The notes under the pieces: model-generated | Seen by the model: the letters and a program-made list of their open reading frames with translations, nothing else | What the model was told of the DNA's origin: nothing | Databases searched by the model: none | Shown here: positions 1-11,508 of the stretch, piece after piece | How the letters are laid out: the number at the start of each line of letters is the position of its first letter | How positions within the stretch are numbered: position 1 is the stretch's first letter | NCBI RefSeq assembly: GCF_947242115.1 | Contig: NC_074713.1 | Location: 6,638,001-6,702,000 of the forward strand | Length of the DNA: 64,000 bases | Direction of reading: 5' to 3' | From: Biomphalaria glabrata | Taxonomy: Eukaryota; Mollusca; Gastropoda; Planorbidae | Translations under genes and position numbers: made by a program

Positions 1-349
1 AAGACATTAAATTTATATCTTGTCATCTAGCAATAGAATAGAAGCAGTATCAGGGGTTTGAGAGTCTTGGTGGACAGGCAGCTAAATGTAAAACATTTAG
101 ATCTAGTCCTAGTAAGTAGTTAGTGTACAGTCATATCAACAAACCAGTAATTGAGATATTGGTCAATATTTGTTTGTGTTAAAGAATTGATTCACTTCAA
201 TCCTTTTTACATGTAAAGTTATTTCAATGTTTTGTACATGTACAAATATTTGATGGACTCACTGGGTCACTTTTATTCTTTTGATTTTGTTCATTGTAAC
301 CTGTTGTCAAATTTTTATGAACTTCTGTGGCAGTCAAGACTGCAATATA
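1..349. other. AT-rich non-coding left edge
   Basis: No open frame, tRNA or repeat signature that I can support. It may be intron or 3' flank of a gene beyond the left edge. Confidence 0.4.
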
Positions 350-620
350 TACTATGATTTACTGGTGTGGCAGTCAATTCATACTATGATTTACTGGTGT
401 GGCAGTCAATTCATACTATGATTTACTGGTGTGACAGTCAATTCATACTATGATTTACTGGTGTGGCAGTCAATTCATACTATGATTTACTGGTGTGGCA
501 GTCAATTCATACCATGATTTACTGGTGTGACAGTCAATTCATACTATGATTTACTGGTGTGGCAGTCAATTCATACTATGATTTACTGGTGTGGCAGTCA
601 ATTCATACTATGATTTACTG
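350..620. repeat. 32-bp minisatellite
   Basis: Eight to nine head-to-tail units with a 32-bp period, each carrying ACTGGTGTGGCAGTCAATTC followed by ATACTATGATTT. Units differ by single bases (GTGTGGC versus GTGTGAC). It is non-coding. Confidence 0.9.
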
Positions 621-2227
621 GTACTTATTTTTTTAAAATAATGTCCCTCTTCCTGCAGATTTTGACTTCCATTTTTTAATGTAAGTAAATTGTTTTTAAA
701 TTCTCTGCCATATTTTTAATGTGCACATGTTTGTTATTGGCTTCCTGTATGTTTACACATTTATTTATTGCAAATATCTGTTTTCCTTCTAATTTTTGAT
801 TGAAATAATAAAAGGCCTAGCTGTATTTCCTCTGTCTTGATTTTATTTGCATCATATTAGTTAGATCATGTAATGGCACACCAAAAAAACTAATCCCAGT
901 ATAATGGAGCTAATTTTAGTGTGTAACGACAAAACTTTTTTTCATAAGGTGAAGATAAATTTCGTTGCCATTTTTGACAGATATAAACATGCCAAATCAA
1001 AGCTACAATATTTAACAAATTTTTAAACCAGCTGGTTCAATAAAAAATAAATAAATCTTACCTAGACTTTAGCCTAGCATATTAACGTGACAAATTACTG
1101 CCTGTATTGCTCACCCCTCCCTCTATTACTGACTTATTGCTCTCCCCTCCCAGCGTTTATTGTATGCATAAGTAATGCTGACAGGATGTGTGCAAAGAGC
1201 TTCTGTCTATTGGTTATGAATAAATGACATTTCTATAGATCTATGGCTGTTAGAGGATGTTCTTCATTCCTAAGTCCTAATCAGAGCTTAGACAATGTTT
1301 GAATTATATTTTTATTGATTCTGTTATGCAGCAACAGATGTGACTCATAAAATTACCCGTATCTAACTTGTCTAGTCAAAAAGTATACTCTAGCTGACAC
1401 AATTTAACAAAACAAATGGTAATAGCAGACTTAGTAAAATAGTGAAATGTTTTCTTGCCAATTAGGCCGCTCTATTCAACCTAGTAAAAACAAAAAGTTA
1501 CAGGTCAAATTAGGCCTAAGTTAAATAAATAAGGAGTCAGCACTGGCCAATGCTGTTAAGCTAGGGACATTAAAGGAAGCGCACGTGCGTCTGAAACGGG
1601 CGTGGTTTTGTCGTAAGGTCATCTTCGTGTTAAGCAAGTCGTCTTGCCAGGAATCTTTTTATAATTGTTATCACAGAAAAGTTGTCAGCATAAAGATGTA
1701 GGCTACACCAGTTGGAAGAATTTTGACGACTATTACACAAGAAATTCTAGACACATCAATATAGCAGAGAAAGATCTTCTATAAGTTTTGAGTGGAGAAT
1801 GTTGCAGACGCCACTCGCGACAACGATGTAGACCTACAGTTTAGAAGATCCTTATGAGAGGACGAGACGACGCCTTTAACTTAAAAATATTCAATTTTTG
1901 AAACTTTGGTAAAAAAAACAATTTTATTTTGGTTAATTTACAAACAAGGGTTGATAAATAAAATGATAATACACCTTTTTTGCCCCCCCCCCCCAAAAAA
2001 AAAAAAAATTACTCTCCCTCCCACTATTGTCAGGACAATAGCGCACCTCTTAGTGGGCGCTCACAGTTTTTAGAAACTGTGTGGTAAGTTGTATGAGATG
2101 CCTACCACTTCCACAATTATCTAGGCCTACGCTTGCGCGAGATTGGGCCTAGTATTTTAACAATACATGTCTTTGTATCCCTCTCGACTTCGTTATCTAA
2201 TATTTTAAAGGACACAAAAGTCTTCAA
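621..2227. other. Gene-free AT-rich stretch
   Basis: I see no convincing exon on either strand. There is an AATAATAAA-like polyadenylation motif near 806-815, which could be the 3' end of a plus-strand gene outside the window. C and A homopolymer runs lie at 1983-2008. Nothing else can be supported. Confidence 0.4.
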
Positions 2228-2395
2228 AGATGGCTGCCTGGTCGTGCGGTTTGCGCGCTGGACTGTCGTTTGAATTTATCGATGGTCCCGGGTTCAAACT
2301 CTGCCTGCTCCCATCCCCCGTCGTCCTGCGGAAGGTTTGGACTAGGAAGTAAACTATCTTCAACTCTGAAGGAACATCCGAAACATGTAAAACAA
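2228..2395 (+). repeat. tRNA-derived SINE, family B
   Basis: The head carries a Pol III B-box-like GGGTTCAAACTCTGC. The body CCCATCCCCCGTCGTCCTGC is followed by GAAGTAAACTATCTTCAACT and a tail near GAACATCCGAAACATG. The same element recurs at 14959-15110 (degenerate), at its duplicate 23557-23708, and at 56262-56420. The function is retroposon only. Its insertion lies just past the 3' end of gene A. Confidence 0.75.
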
Positions 2396-2508
2396 AACAA
2401 GAATACCCTTTTTCCCCCAAAGATTTTATTCTCTATAGGTCAGTGGCAGCTGATTTCGTTAGCTAGAACTTAAGTAAGGAAACACACACTAGAAAAGTCT
2501 TTGTCAAT

Positions 2509-2514
2509 TTATTT
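2509..2514 (-). promoter_or_regulatory. Putative polyadenylation signal of gene A
   Basis: AATAAA on the minus strand, about 115 nt beyond the stop codon of the NPC2-like gene that ends at 2626. This is a motif match only. Confidence 0.4.
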
Positions 2515-2625
2515 ATATAAGTAATAGATCTAGTTAGATCTATTGGAATCTTTGATTAAAAACAAAAAGTTAAGAAAAAGTCTTCCAGTAAATGCTTGAC
2601 AACTGCATGGTATTGACCTTGGGTC

Positions 2626-3014
2626 TCAGCCTTCGATGGACACTGGGACTGTGATACAAAGGATATTTGCTAATCCAGTCAAGAGCTCCCATTTCATTAT
2701 TAATGAAATCTGAAAAACGAAGTTTCATGACATTATTATATAGGCCATGATTGTTCACAACAAACAGATCAAGTCTATGAAACAGACGAACAGACTGTTC
2801 AAGAAAACATTAAAAAAAAAAACAAAAAAAAAACACAATTATGTCCTAGGGCAGCCATACACACAATGGTAATTAGACGCGTTTCATTCATTCTCAAAAC
2901 CACCAGAACTTAAACGTAGCTCTTCCGATGGTTCTATACATGACATCACATAAACATTCGTTGCGTGTCATTGATCGTTGGGTCGTTAAGGTATTAAGTT
3001 AATCAGTCCCCCCA

Positions 3015-3109
<95 letters not shown>

Positions 3110-3217
3110 TTTATTCACAATTCTACTAGATTTTTTTCGCATTATTTTCTCTTTCTTTCGTTTGTCTAAACTGTTTCTCTCTTTTATTTTATTTTTTACT
3201 TGGTAGCAGTGAACCAT

Positions 3218-3267
<50 letters not shown>

Positions 3268-4779
3268 ATGCAGTAAACCTTTGGGTTGGGGATGGGGGCA
3301 TAGGTCCAAGAAAGTGTGTATGATCTTGTGATGTAGTTGTACCACTTTTTTTTTTGTAAACAGTAGATCCCACTCAATTTTCACTTACGAAAATAGAAAA
3401 ACAAAACCTAATGTAATACTCAGAAAGACACGAAGATAGAGGCACATTTCTTATTCCATACGCGAGAACAAATTCGTAGAAGTGCTCCTTCTTCCCTAGT
3501 GCCATTAGAGGATGGAATGGGTTGCCTGAATCAGCCAGGAAAACCAACGACTGAGCCGTCACTGAACAGACTTTAAGTCATTGATTAACATGCATGACTA
3601 GATTGACACATGAAATGCGTAGGACGTAATTATCTTCTTCTTATTTGAAGTAACGTCTGTACAATATAAAACAATACCACGATGTAGCGTAGCTTCCATT
3701 GCGCGAAGGTGTTCAATGAATCCGGGCCAATGTCCAATATGGGGCCCACAAGGGCTCTTTAACAAATTCGTAAACAAAAGATTATTTTAGGTTACAACCT
3801 GAACGTATCAAATTTTAAAATTCTTTGAGTTAGCATTCATTGTTATTATATTATAGTTCTGACATAAATAAATAAATACAATTAAAAATGCGAAATAACA
3901 ATACGACGTAGACCTTATTAGTTTTGCTGCAACAACCGCCAGCTTGACCACTTTGGGGGCCCCTGCATTGTGCGTTATTTAATGTAAAAAACACTCTTTT
4001 GGGGGCCCCACAAGTGGGGGGCCCGGGAGATTTTCGAATTCTCCCCCCCCCTAGCTACGCCACTGGACGGAATACATAAAATAAATAACAATCAAAGAGT
4101 CACTTCTGGGATTTCATATCTGAGAGGACGAGAAGTCTGCAGACAAATGCGCAATACATTTACTGCGCAATACATTTGCTGTGCGAAGCACAACTTTACA
4201 ATGACGTCTGCTGCGCCATTAAACATGTTGAAGATTTCAATGACGTGGTGAAAATTGTTAATGTGTTTGTTTGTTGTTTTTAGCCCACAGCATATCTAAG
4301 ATAGGCGTAACAGAAAACAAAGCTCGTTTGATAGCCTCCTTTAGTCATAGAACCAAAAGCTGTTTATGGTACTTTTCTAAGAAGCTAAGAACTGGCATCC
4401 TCTATTGTAGTGACCACAGTCCCATCGTATCCACCTAAAAAGCACCAACGTTTGGTTTTCCTGGAATTTATTTCAGCTGGAATGAAATGTTCATCTTACT
4501 TCATTCTATTAACTCAGACTAGCACTATCGTTATGAGCAGAGGCGTAGTGAAGCCCCGGGCGCCACCCTCAGGAGGGTGCCCAACAAAGAGAGGCGCCAA
4601 AAGAAAATATTGTAGATATTTTATTTAGGTAATACATTCTAAGGTTATTTGTATTATATTATTATTAAATACTTAATACTAAATACGTCAATAAAGTTTC
4701 TTGCCCCTGGCTCACGTTTTGCTCACTACGCCGCTGATTATGAGTTTCCACTGTCTCTCTCTCTCACTCTCTCTCTCTC

Positions 4780-4814
<35 letters not shown>

Positions 4815-6693
4815 GTGTGTGTAAATGAAAGTGAAACGAAGTTACCTTTGGAAACATTGCATCGACTAAAATGCCATTTTTATAGACAACATTATCTCCC
4901 TTTTGAATGGGACAACTCATAAACTGGCATGCATTGTCATTGGGCAATGGGAAGGGTACAGGTATTCCAGCGATAATTCCATAGACTGATGATGTGGCCA
5001 TACTTATGGGACTTTCTGAAAATAAGAACGAAGTAAAAAATCGACATTTAAACTAAGTCGAATTAATCGCTTTAAAATGAAACATTGGAAATATTCAAAA
5101 TACAAAGACCACAATAATGTTTATTTCCCTTGAAAATATTTAGACCCCTACAGTGCCAAACAAACTTGTGGACCGGGCTGCACCACATAAGACAAAGAAG
5201 TACAATTTAAATATAGACTCTGAGTGTTTTATAAACATGGAAGTTAGTTAAAGGTGCAAACACATCTACATGAACTTTGAGAGTCAGGACTACGATAAAT
5301 TTCGGACTTGTTTTCGTTAGATTCTACTTATTCTCTATTACGGCCTTACTCAGAAAGAAAGAGTGGGTATATTCAAAACTCTATATTTCTTGCACTAGGA
5401 ATGGTACCAAAAAAAAATGAATCTTAGTATTACCACTTACCAGCTGTAAAAGAGATGGAAATATTAGCAAAGTTATTTTTCTTGAATGGACATGGTAGAC
5501 CCGGACATGGTGTAATATCGACTGTGATGTTGGAGGCTAATATTGATCCTAGTGATAAAGAAAATAAGTTAAACAAAGCACATCCAAACAGTATTGTCTA
5601 CATACAAAATCTTAATTGAATGAAATTACATTGCAATACACATTATAATGTGAAAACGAGAAGCATATAGAGTCTACAGTCTGTGGCATTTTACGTCTCG
5701 AGAGACGATCTTTTCCCTTTGCAACTTCTTGTGTGACTAAAGGGGCCAACCCTTGATACACAGCTTCGATCGCAGGTTGGGCATATATAATCACCAGGCG
5801 CCGTTGCATTTTCACCCTTCTTTCTGCTTCTGTTGTGTATAACATCTGCAATCCGTGACCCTTCCTTTATGCTCTCTCTCCATGTGGTTCTGTCCAGTGC
5901 CACCTCTTCCCAGCTGCCAGTCTACAGACCTACCAACGAACACACATTAATGTCTTTGCAATCTCCGTAGGGCTATGTATAATGAAGATAAACTCATATT
6001 TGTAAACAAAGCTATTCTGTCATATCTCTGTTCCATAGCTATTTGCTTATACCATGGAACTTGGAGCTGTTGTTCCATTAGTATAGTTCCATGCTTATAC
6101 TACTTATAGAACTAAATCTAAATATACGTTCGCAAAAACAATCCCATTCAATCAACACTAATTCTCACACTTGCGATGGACGAAAAAAATACGAAAATTG
6201 AACGTTTTTATAACTTACCTTTGGTCTAGGAAAACTAAGATATTTGCATGATCGAAACTGCAAAGGTTAAATCTATGCAATTTCCATCCAACATGTTTTG
6301 TTTTTAAACCGACATAATGAAAAGTACAGAACTACAGTTTCCGTTTCAAAGCCCTTTACTTTTTGTGCGTTATTTACTCTGCTCTGATATCAATAGCACT
6401 AGGATTAGCTCAGTCGGTAGTGCATCAGATCTTAAACCTGAGGGTCAGGGTTCAAATTAATCGCACATTTTAATTGTAATAATTCTATTTAAATAAAACT
6501 TGGAATTCCAATAATTTGAAATAAATAAATAAATATCTTAAAAAAAAAAAGAAACAATAAAGTGAGATCTGGACATTGATCTAGCCCTACATAGAAAAGA
6601 CTTACCACAGTCCTTAACATCTACTGGATCCGTTAGCTTCCATAATGCAGAGGTAGGGGCCAGTAAAGCACAGAGAACAATCAGAGGCTTCAT
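2626..6693 (-). CDS. NPC2-like (ML-domain) secreted lipid-binding protein, gene A
   Basis: Four exons on the minus strand: 6693-6606, 5548-5441, 5015-4846 and 2709-2626. Together they give 149 residues. Donors are GTAAG, GTAAG and GTAAC; acceptors are CTAG, TTTTCAG and TTTTTCAG; intron phases are 1, 1, 0. Residues 1-16 (MKPLIVLCALLAPTSA) form a signal peptide. The NPC2 signature is complete: VKDCG (C29), ITPCPGLPCPFK (C44, C49), GIIAGIPVPFPLPNDNAC (C95), SCPIQKGD (C100) and a C-terminal IKWELL-like strand with C140 before VPVSI. Those six cysteines pair as three disulfides in the family. NPC2 proteins bind sterols or other lipids in a beta-sandwich, either in lysosomes (with NPC1) or extracellularly in invertebrates. 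N-glycosylation sequons occur in exon 2 (NIT, NIS). It is the most distal of four related genes here. The ligand is unknown. Family assignment is firm; splice sites are inferred. Confidence 0.93.
3015..3106. repeat. Compound (CT)n(AT)n microsatellite
   Basis: About 40 bp of CT repeats run directly into about 52 bp of AT repeats, within intron 3 of gene A. Open frames here read as IY or RE dipeptides and are not coding. Confidence 0.95.
3221..3262. repeat. (TA)n microsatellite with palindromic flanks
   Basis: TA repeats are bounded by CATAGACTATA on the left and its exact reverse complement TATAGTCTATG on the right, so the block is one perfect palindrome. Confidence 0.9.
3420..3660 (+). mobile_element. 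LINE 3' remnant (non-LTR retrotransposon)
   Basis: The degenerate plus-strand sequence resembles the C-terminal 'SFFPSAI..WN.LP' segment found in CR1/L2/Jockey-like reverse transcriptases, around GAGGATGGAATGGGTTGCCTG. It is frameshifted and short, and lies in intron 3 of gene A. Confidence 0.5.
3940..4066. mobile_element. Fragment of a CAGTGGCGTAGCTA-type MITE
   Basis: It ends in CTAGCTACGCCACTGG, matching the terminal repeat of the intact family member at 42980-43123. It is rich in GGGGCCCC. The opposite end was not identified. Confidence 0.5.
4538..4736. mobile_element. hAT-type MITE with 8-bp target duplication
   Basis: Terminal inverted repeats are CAGAGGCGTAGTGA and TCACTACGCCGCTG. 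The flanks are GTTATGAG (4530-4537) and ATTATGAG (4737-4744), an 8-bp target duplication with one mismatch, as expected for hAT transposition. There is no coding capacity. It lies in intron 3 of gene A. Confidence 0.8.
4756..4810. repeat. (CT)n microsatellite
   Basis: CT-rich simple repeat immediately downstream of exon 3 of gene A on the minus strand, about 35 bp from its donor site at 4845. Confidence 0.9.
5688..5935 (-). mobile_element. LINE 3' end with C-terminal zinc finger
   Basis: The minus-strand frame reads DRTTWRESI, then a finger of the form CPTCDRSCVSRVGPFSHTRSC. This resembles the C-terminal Cys/His finger of the LINE at 61954-63177 (CTNCGKVCRSRIGLISHTRFC). It is a 5'-truncated non-LTR retrotransposon copy in intron 1 of gene A, and is not a host zinc-finger gene. 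Confidence 0.7.
6403..6475 (+). pseudogene. tRNA-Lys-like pseudogene or SINE head
   Basis: The stretch holds TAGCTCAGTCGGTAGTGCAT (D arm, A box), a CAGATCTTAAACCTGAG anticodon arm and GGGTTCAAAT (B box). It is close to tRNA-Lys(UUU) in order and sequence, but the anticodon arm and the T arm (GGGTTCAAATTAA) are mispaired. It is therefore a decayed tRNA copy and probably not functional. Confidence 0.6.
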
Positions 6694-6759
6694 TTTCGCA
6701 AGTTTAAACGAAGTGCAGCCGATCCACACGGTATTCATAGACTTCAAAAGATAACCTCA

Positions 6760-7680
6760 GGGCATGATATTTTACTAATAACTTGACATGACGAACTGCT
6801 CGTCAGGGGCGTGACACTTGTAGTATCAATACAAACAAGAAGAGACAAAAACGAATCATTTTTTCCCTGCTTCCCCAGCCCCTTCTTCTGTTGAAATAAT
6901 CTGTGTTTTGTTTTGTGCATACAAAGTCGACTTTTGCAAGATAGTAAATCGTAAATCATAGTAAATCGATATAATAAAAAAAAAAAAAATAAGCGAAGTT
7001 AGATAATTCTATGTTGAATGGGTTACATAAAACTTAATAATAATAAGAGGAATATAATTGTTAACCTACATGAAAAAGATAAGAAAGAACTGTTTGATAC
7101 TCTTAGAAAGCACCACCGAGAAATAAGAGAAGCCTCAGAACAAAGAGAATTGAATAGAACAGAAAAATCTTTCACGATCACTGATTCTCCCACTTGAGAT
7201 AGACAAATATATAAAAAAAAGGACATGATAATTTAACCTGTATTAGGGCCTACTTACCGTGGGGGGGGGGGGGAGGGCGTGTGCAACTGTGACATTTTCC
7301 CATAGTTTTGCACGAATAGCAATAGCGCGGAAAGGAAGTTTTCAATCCCATAATTCCGAAGTGTGTTGCTAAGAAGTATGCTTACACGACATGCCTTAGT
7401 TAAGTTTCTCATAGTACTTTATAGAAGCAGCTTTTAGAAAAAGCGTTTGAAGATGTAAGGCGTTGTGCCCCTTCCCCCCCCCACCCCACCTGTTTTGTAT
7501 AAATTAAATGTTAATATGGCTCTAGGGTTTTGCGTGTTGAGCAGTCATTTGTCGTTAAGAGTTGGTATTCAACACCACTGTGTTACAGTTGTTCATTATT
7601 GCAATTGCTTGTTGAAAAGCATTGAATTCATAGCCTACCTTCATTTTGCTGAAGGCCCTGCCTGACAGGGGGAAAGGGGG
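6760..7680. other. Upstream flank of gene A, no gene seen
   Basis: It contains A-, G- and C-homopolymers (7261-7275, 7475-7490). Neither strand has a supported exon. It should include the promoter of gene A, but no clear TATA element was identified. Confidence 0.4.
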
Positions 7681-7681
7681 G

Positions 7682-8010
7682 TGGCTTAGTGGCTGGGTGG
7701 AAAAGTGCTTGGTTTCCGAACTGAGGAGTCTAAGGTTCGAATCTTGATGATGCCTATTATTTCAAATTTCGGGATTTGGGACTCTGGTGAGTCGTTGTGC
7801 TGGCCAACATGAGACACCCTCGTTAACTGTTGGCCATATAGGGAGATGACCTTTACAACTTCTGCCGTATAGATCGTAAGGAGAATATTTTGCTTATTGT
7901 TTTTACTATTTGAAGTAAGGAGGCTGGAGAGCATGAGGGAGCTCGCATGACATTGGGGAAATGGCAGGGCAGAGAGGTGTATGGGCCACATAGAAAACTT
8001 ACTATGACCC
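7682..8010 (+). repeat. tRNA-derived SINE, family A (degenerate)
   Basis: The tRNA-like head GTGCTTGGTTTCCGAACTGA is followed by a B box, AAGGTTCGAATCTTGATGAT. The body has GTTGTGCTGGCCAACATGAG, CTCGTTAACTGTTGGCC and GATGACCTTTACAACTTCTG. The same order recurs at 34008-34310, 50919-51180 and 54222-54510, and inverted at 29690-29775 and 43668-43870. Confidence 0.75.
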
Positions 8011-8239
8011 GAGGGGCCGCAGCAAAAAAAAAAATTAGTTGCAACACAGCCTACTAGTTTTTTTTTGTGTAAATTAGAAATAATGCAATACAATAATTAA
8101 TGTCATACCTGTCCCTTAGCTAAATTTGTAGTACTATTGGCTAATTAAAAAATACTTTGATTATGCATTATTTTCTTTGTCCTGATGCTTGACATCTTTT
8201 CTGGGATACCATTTTATTAATGTCAGGTTAAAATTTATT

Positions 8240-9735
8240 TGCCACTGACGCTTTCATTACAGATGACAAAATTTTGATCAGATAATCTCGAACGGTGAGG
8301 TGTTTTTGTAGCTTTTATTATGGAAAAGAACTACCCACAGAGACCAGTGCATGCAAACATAGCTAGAATTCTGGCTGCAAATTTTCGCAATTCAATATAC
8401 CGTTCAGGGTAAACAACTGTACAATTTTGGCACAGCCATTTCAATATACTTCGATTTCAACAAAGAATCTGACTGCCATACTGTCAGCTCTAGTTGCACA
8501 TTTCCAGCAGCATTTTCAGAATCAAATGAGAATGGAGATACAAAACACAAATATTCTTGCTCTTATGTAACGAAGTCACGAAAACGGTCATTGAAAGCAT
8601 CTAGTAACGATTCCAGGTTTAGGACTTCTTTACCAAATGTGGCAACCGTTGAAAAGTGAACAAGATTTTCACTTCATATTTGGTTTATCCACAGTCCTAA
8701 TTTTGCTTGAAAGCATTTCACATGACTACACGCAGTTGTAACAATTTTGTCTTTACTTTGAAGTTTCAAATTCAAGTGTTGCAGGTGACCAGTGGGATCA
8801 ACTGCTAATGCCAAATCCTGAACACATTCGTAAGTTTGGAAATGTTCAACAGGTTCAACTGTCATGTTCAGAAACAATACGATTTCCTCACGCAGTGCAA
8901 ACAATCTCTTCAATATTATATGACATGACAGCCAGCGGACTTCTGTGTAGTAGGGAACACAATCAAATTCATGTCCAATGTTATCCAAAAACATAAAAAA
9001 TTGGCGAACATTAAAACCACGGGCACGAATAAGATTGAGAGGCGACTGAAAACGGTCTTATGACATGTTGGAAGTTGGAACTGTAATTGCTGTGCGCAGA
9101 ATGTTTCTTGGTGAATGATGCACTGAAAATGAGCAAATTTAAAATTATCATCAGTCTCTCTTATTTTTGCTAGTAACTTTGCATCAAAATCATTTCATTT
9201 CTTGGTTGGTGCGCCATACCTTGTTAGACTGGATAGCTTTATCAAAGATAAATTGTACTGCATTATCACCTCCTGTCATTTCTCAAAAACATCCTCGCTT
9301 GTTGTGGTGTTAAGCATGGAGCGGAACTCAGGTAGTTCCTCGTGTATGTCAAAATTCCTGTCACAGGTCCTTATGAATGTAACCAACTCTGCTACACCCT
9401 TTACATTAGTTGACTCATAGAGAGCCAATGAAAATAATTCAAAATCAGCTATTTTGTTCTTTAATTGTTCACGCAACCTGACTGACATTTCATTTATTCT
9501 GTCTGCCTCAGTGTCACTAGTTAACGCTATTTCTTTGAATGCTTTCACCTTTTCTGGACAAATTACTTCGGCTCTAACGACACACTTCTTCATAAAATCA
9601 CATTTATTAAATGATTTGCAATGGCTTACAATGAAGTTTGACAAAATGTAGCTTGCTTTCACTGCAGACTCGCCCTCGTTGTTCAGTTTAATAAATATTT
9701 TTCAATTGAGGTAGTTTGTCATCTCTTGTTTGTAA
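8240..9735 (-). pseudogene. hAT transposase remnant (ZBED5/GTF2IRD2-like)
   Basis: Two minus-strand blocks remain. The upstream block (9662-9276) includes KASYILSNFIVSHCKSF, an FFALxxDES-like segment degraded to FELFSLALYESTNV, and DRNFDIHEELPEFRSM. The downstream block (8994-8674) includes EVRWLSCHIILKRLFALREE and HLQHLNLKLQSKDKIV, with FQAKLGLW after it. This order is typical of hAT-superfamily transposases related to the domesticated ZBED/SCAND3 group. Stops and frameshifts separate the blocks, so it is inactive. A probable 5' terminus, CAGGCATGTCAAACTGGGTG on the minus strand, lies at about 11544-11563. The original element was therefore split by the MITE at 9746-11500. Confidence 0.8.
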
Positions 9736-9745
9736 TAGTTTAACA

Positions 9746-11500
9746 CATGGGCGTAGCCAGGGGGGGGTTCTTGGGGTTCAAACCCCCCCCCCCCGAAATG
9801 AAATCCCCCCCCCGCTAGGGGGGGGGATGGGATTAAGTGACTGATTTTTGCTTTCATTTTGTTTATTTTAGGTGAGATTTTAATACTAAATCATCACTTA
9901 CCACAGCACAGCCGAGGCAGTTTTGAGTTAAAAACCCTCTACCAGGGGATTTTGAGTTTAAATCCCCCTACCAGGGGGTTTTGAGATTTTAAAAACCCCT
10001 ATCAGGGGGTTTTGAGATACAAATCCCTCTACCAGGGGGCTTTGAGTTTAAAACCCCCTACAGGGGGTTTTGAATTTTAAACCCCCTACCAGAGGTTTTT
10101 GCAGTTAAATCCCCCTCTTCTATAAAACAAAACAAAAAAAAAAAGAAATGCAAACAACAATCCCCAAATTCCAACAGCACAGTTGAGGAAGATTTTGATT
10201 TGAAAAACCCCCTCCAAAATTTACGATAAACCCCATCTTCAATATAAAAAAAAGAAATTGAACACTCAAAATTCTATGAGCGTAGCCAAAGGGGTTTTGA
10301 GTTTAACCCCCCTCCCCCTTCCAGTTGGGGTTTGAAGCTAAAAAGTACCTCTTCAATATAAAAAAAAAAGCAAATTACACACTATAAAATCTATGAGCGT
10401 AGCCAAAGGGGTTTTGAGTTTAACCCCCCTCCCCCTTCCAGTTGGGGTTTGAAGCTAAAAAGTACCTCTTCAATATAAAAAAAAAAGCAAATTACACACT
10501 ATAAAATCTATGAGCGTAGCCAAAGGGGTTTTGAGTTTAAATCCCCCGGTCCTCCAGATGGCTTTTTCTTTAAAGTTTAAAACCCCTCCAGATGGTTTTG
10601 AGTTTAAAATTCCCCTACAGAGCGTTTAGAGTTGAAAACCTCTCTCTTCAATATTATTTTAAAGCAAACTACAGTCACCAAATTCTATGATCGTAGCTAA
10701 ATGGGGTTTTGAATTAAAAACAAAACAAAAAAAAAACCCCAGAGATTTCTTAGTTTAAAACCCCTCAACAGATGATTGGACGAAAAAACTTTCCTTTTCC
10801 ATATAAAATCTAAAGCGAAATACAGGCATGTAATTCCAAGAGCGTAGTCAAGAAAGGTTACAGATTTCTACCAGTGGCTTGGGCTCCATTAATTAAGTGT
10901 GAATAGTCTTCTGCCGAAATTGAGAATCATTAAATGTGTCTCAACAAAGATGGCTAAGACAGATTTTAGGAGTCAGTCATGGAGATCGGGTCTAAATCAA
11001 AGAAATCATATGCCGAACTGGGAGTCGAATCCTTAGTAAGGTTGTGACAGAGCGTCGCATGAGGTTTTGCGGGACATGTTTTCCGACAAAATGAATTACG
11101 CAAAATAAGAGTTGCGGAAACAGCTTGCCGGAAAATGCGCCGAACGGCGCCAGAGGGTCTAAGTCAGTAAGAATAGCACATTAGGTTTTTGAAATAAAAC
11201 TTTTTAATAGCAAGATAATGCACTGTAGATACCTCAGAATATGCATTTTGTTGGCTTTCAATACCAGAAATGGTGCTCGGCGACGGGGCTTCGCCCCGCG
11301 CTGGGGGAGCGCTGCGAACTCCCTCAGACCCCCTTGCTAGCAAGGGCGGGGAGTCTACAATAAACGTCTTCCGAAAGGGTCAGAATGTAATAAAGATTAA
11401 TTATGTACACACACACATATATATATATATATATAAGGAGGTCGGGAGGGGGGGGGGCCCCCAAAACCCTCCCCGAAAAAAAATCCTGGCTACGCCCATG
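9746..11500. mobile_element. Large hAT-type non-autonomous element with internal tandem repeats
   Basis: Perfect 16-bp terminal inverted repeats (CATGGGCGTAGCCAGG at 9746-9761; its complement at 11485-11500) and an exact 8-bp target duplication GTTTAACA (9738-9745; 11501-11508). The interior has no transposase. It holds degenerate units built on GTTTTGAGTTTAAACCCCCT (about 9910-10110), a 117-bp tandem repeat (10274-10508 and beyond), and a GC-rich block (11270-11365) with a CGGGGCTTCGCCCCG hairpin. It is inserted into the hAT remnant listed above. Confidence 0.85.
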
Positions 11501-11508
11501 GTTTAACA

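Noticed and set aside
6403-6475. Functional tRNA-Lys gene
   Set aside because: The anticodon and T arms do not pair properly and the acceptor ends do not match; a decayed copy is more likely.
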